Shown here: positions 62,691 to 64,000 of the stretch, piece by piece
Layout: every line of letters starts with the position of its first letter
Position numbering within the stretch: position 1 is the first letter of the stretch
NCBI GenBank assembly: GCA_964606895.1
Contig: CAZSHX010000002.1
Location: 52,370 to 116,369 of the forward strand
DNA: 64,000 nt
Origin: CAZSHX01 sp964606895
GTDB taxonomy: Bacteria > Bacteroidota > Ignavibacteria > Kapaibacteriales > UBA2268
Direction of reading: 5' to 3'
The notes under the pieces: model-generated
What the model saw: only the letters and a program-made list of their open reading frames with translations
Database searches by the model: none
What the model was told of the DNA's origin: nothing
Made by a program: the position numbers and the translations under genes

Positions 62691-62975
62691 ACCAAATAAA
62701 ATGCATGACAATTGACCATTCTTCAGATTAAGCAAATTGAAATAAATATTCTAACTATTCATATGGAAAATTAAAATGAAAGCAGACATTGAAACTTCTG
62801 AATTTCCTTCTCTCTTTTTTCATTTCCTTTTTTGGAGAAATACAATGTCAGAAGTGTTTTTACAGAAATAAGAGGTTGTGAAGGCACATTGGCTGTTGAC
62901 AGTTACGGTTATTTGATTTCAAATAAAGTATTATTAGTTCCAACAACTATACAATAAAGTAAAATTTCTTTTTCT
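62691..62975. other. Short intergenic region with possible gene remnant
   Basis: A frame ending at about 62957 reads VRSVFTEIRGCEGTLAVD then SYGYLISNKVLLVPTTIQ and looks like the tail of a protein, but has no good start. Possibly a remnant. Confidence 0.3.
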
Positions 62976-63881
62976 ATGACAGGGTACAAGCAAATATCTT
63001 ACTATGTGACACATTCTATCATTAAGGATTTGGAGAATCATGTTTTACCATGGAATAAACCTTGGGGTGAAATTGGCTTTCCTAAAAATCTTGTTACAGG
63101 TCAGTATTATAACGGAATGAATTTTATTTTCCTGATGGATGCTATTGAATTGCATTCAAGTTCAATTTTTATAACTCAAAAGCAGTGTGAAAAACTTGGA
63201 GGCTCTATTAAAGAAGGAGCTAAACCATATCAAATTGTGTTTAACGGGTATCGCAGAAAAAAGAAATTTGACCGAAATCAAATTGAGTTGTTTAAATATA
63301 ACAATACAAGGAGTAAGCATTGGAAGCCTCCAGATCTGAAAAAGGTTTATGAGATTTACAACATTGTTCAAACCGTTGGGCTTGATAAACAGGTTGAACA
63401 TTATACTAAAAAATATGGTCACAATAAATTCAATCCAATTGAAGATTGTGAACAAGTTATTAACAATATACGAAACAAACCTAAATTATTTGTGTCTTCA
63501 GTAGATGCTGGTGCTTTATATCTAAAGGAAGAAGATGAAATTCATATTCCACCGTTTGATACTTTTATCAGTCGCGAAGAATACTATGCAACTTACTTCC
63601 ATGAGTTATCGCACAGTACAGGACATAAATCCAGATTGGACAGAGAATCTCTGGCAAAAAGCAGTGATGGCGATTACTCCGCCCGAGTTGCCGAAGAACT
63701 TGTTGCTGAATTTTCAACAGCACTGCTCTGTGGTTGGTGCGGAATTGGAACGAAAACTTTGAATAATAATCTTGGTTATATTAATGCGTGGATTGGAAAT
63801 ATGAAACAAGACAGCTCATATATTTTTAAAATTGCGGCAACAGCTCATCAGGTAGCAGAATACATACTAAATCCAAAGTAA
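62976..63881 (+). CDS. ArdC-like antirestriction protein with zinc metallopeptidase domain
   Basis: The N-terminal ~110 residues (LPWNKPWGEIGFPKNLVTGQ, YNGMNFIFL, FITQKQCEKLGGSIKEGAKP) match the ArdC/DUF1738 ssDNA-binding domain; the C-terminal half has a zincin motif HELSH at 209-213 with the downstream RVAEELVAEFSTALL Glu. ArdC of plasmid pSA protects incoming ssDNA from restriction. Such proteins mark conjugative or mobile DNA. Located after module 2 and at the end of the window. Confidence 0.88.
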   Translation: MTGYKQISYYVTHSIIKDLENHVLPWNKPWGEIGFPKNLVTGQYYNGMNFIFLMDAIELHSSSIFITQKQCEKLGGSIKEGAKPYQIVFNGYRRKKKFDRNQIELFKYNNTRSKHWKPPDLKKVYEIYNIVQTVGLDKQVEHYTKKYGHNKFNPIEDCEQVINNIRNKPKLFVSSVDAGALYLKEEDEIHIPPFDTFISREEYYATYFHELSHSTGHKSRLDRESLAKSSDGDYSARVAEELVAEFSTALLCGWCGIGTKTLNNNLGYINAWIGNMKQDSSYIFKIAATAHQVAEYILNPK

Positions 63882-64000
63882 TGAAAACTATAATTTTTGG
63901 GTTGTAAGCTTGTTTCTCTCTTTTTTGTCTTCTATGCAAACTTTGAAACTTTTATTGATTATATTGCAGGTTGCTATTTGTGTTTTTAATGCTAATTCGG

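Overview
The window is AT-rich bacterial DNA, most likely from the Bacteroidota/FCB group. Two strong promoters match the Bacteroidota consensus (TTTG near -33 and TAnnTTTG at -7). Further TAnnTTTG boxes lie before a tRNA and several genes. The tmRNA carries the tag AENNYAMAA, close to the Bacteroidota GENNYALAA type, and FISUMP-type lipoproteins fit the same group. I cannot name a genus.

Layout: (1) 0-3 kb holds cell-envelope genes (partial OmpA-family protein, small outer-membrane barrel, two lipoproteins) and copy A of a structured RNA. (2) 3.4-19.4 kb is an accessory region of nucleic-acid-binding or nucleic-acid-cutting proteins: a TPR protein with a HExxH motif, an Mrr-like domain fused to 12 homing-endonuclease-associated repeats, a pure array of six helicase-associated (HA) domains, an RNB exoribonuclease with two dsRNA-binding domains, a phage-type replication protein, and a nuclease-methyltransferase fusion. 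It also has a 5' tRNA-Lys fragment and repeats. A five-copy ~98-bp minisatellite closes it. (3) 20.0-42.0 kb is one long minus-strand lipid/polyene-type biosynthetic cluster, interrupted only by plus-strand ssrA. It carries a ketosynthase, a Cys-less ketosynthase partner, two ketoreductases, a dehydratase, an acyl carrier protein, a PaaK-like ligase, a CrtI-like desaturase, a C45 hydrolase, an MMPL-acyltransferase-methyltransferase fusion, a LolA-like carrier, a hexapeptide acyltransferase, an ICMT-like methyltransferase and four radical SAM enzymes. Two of the latter look like tetraether lipid synthase (Tes/MJ0619). A cysteine desulfurase-rhodanese fusion leads the cluster. (4) 42-47.7 kb has an hsdR remnant, a LuxR-type response regulator, argD, a histidine kinase and tRNA-Lys. 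(5) 47.8-64 kb is a second accessory region: a secreted-nuclease operon, then two related envelope modules. Module 1 (51.3-55.1 kb) is sigma factor, one-TM protein, lipoprotein, multi-TM protein and secreted TPR protein. Module 2 (57.5-62.7 kb) is a TM protein, a vWA protein with a -1 frameshift, a multi-TM protein, a one-TM protein, a paralogous lipoprotein and membrane proteins. Copy B of the structured RNA sits directly before module 2, and an ArdC-like antirestriction protein follows it.

The most interesting items are the two-copy structured RNA (all four stems covary between copies), the sigma/vWA/lipoprotein modules, the radical-SAM-rich lipid cluster, and the RNB-dsRBD and Mrr-repeat proteins. 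Assignments rest on motif reading only; no database search was possible.
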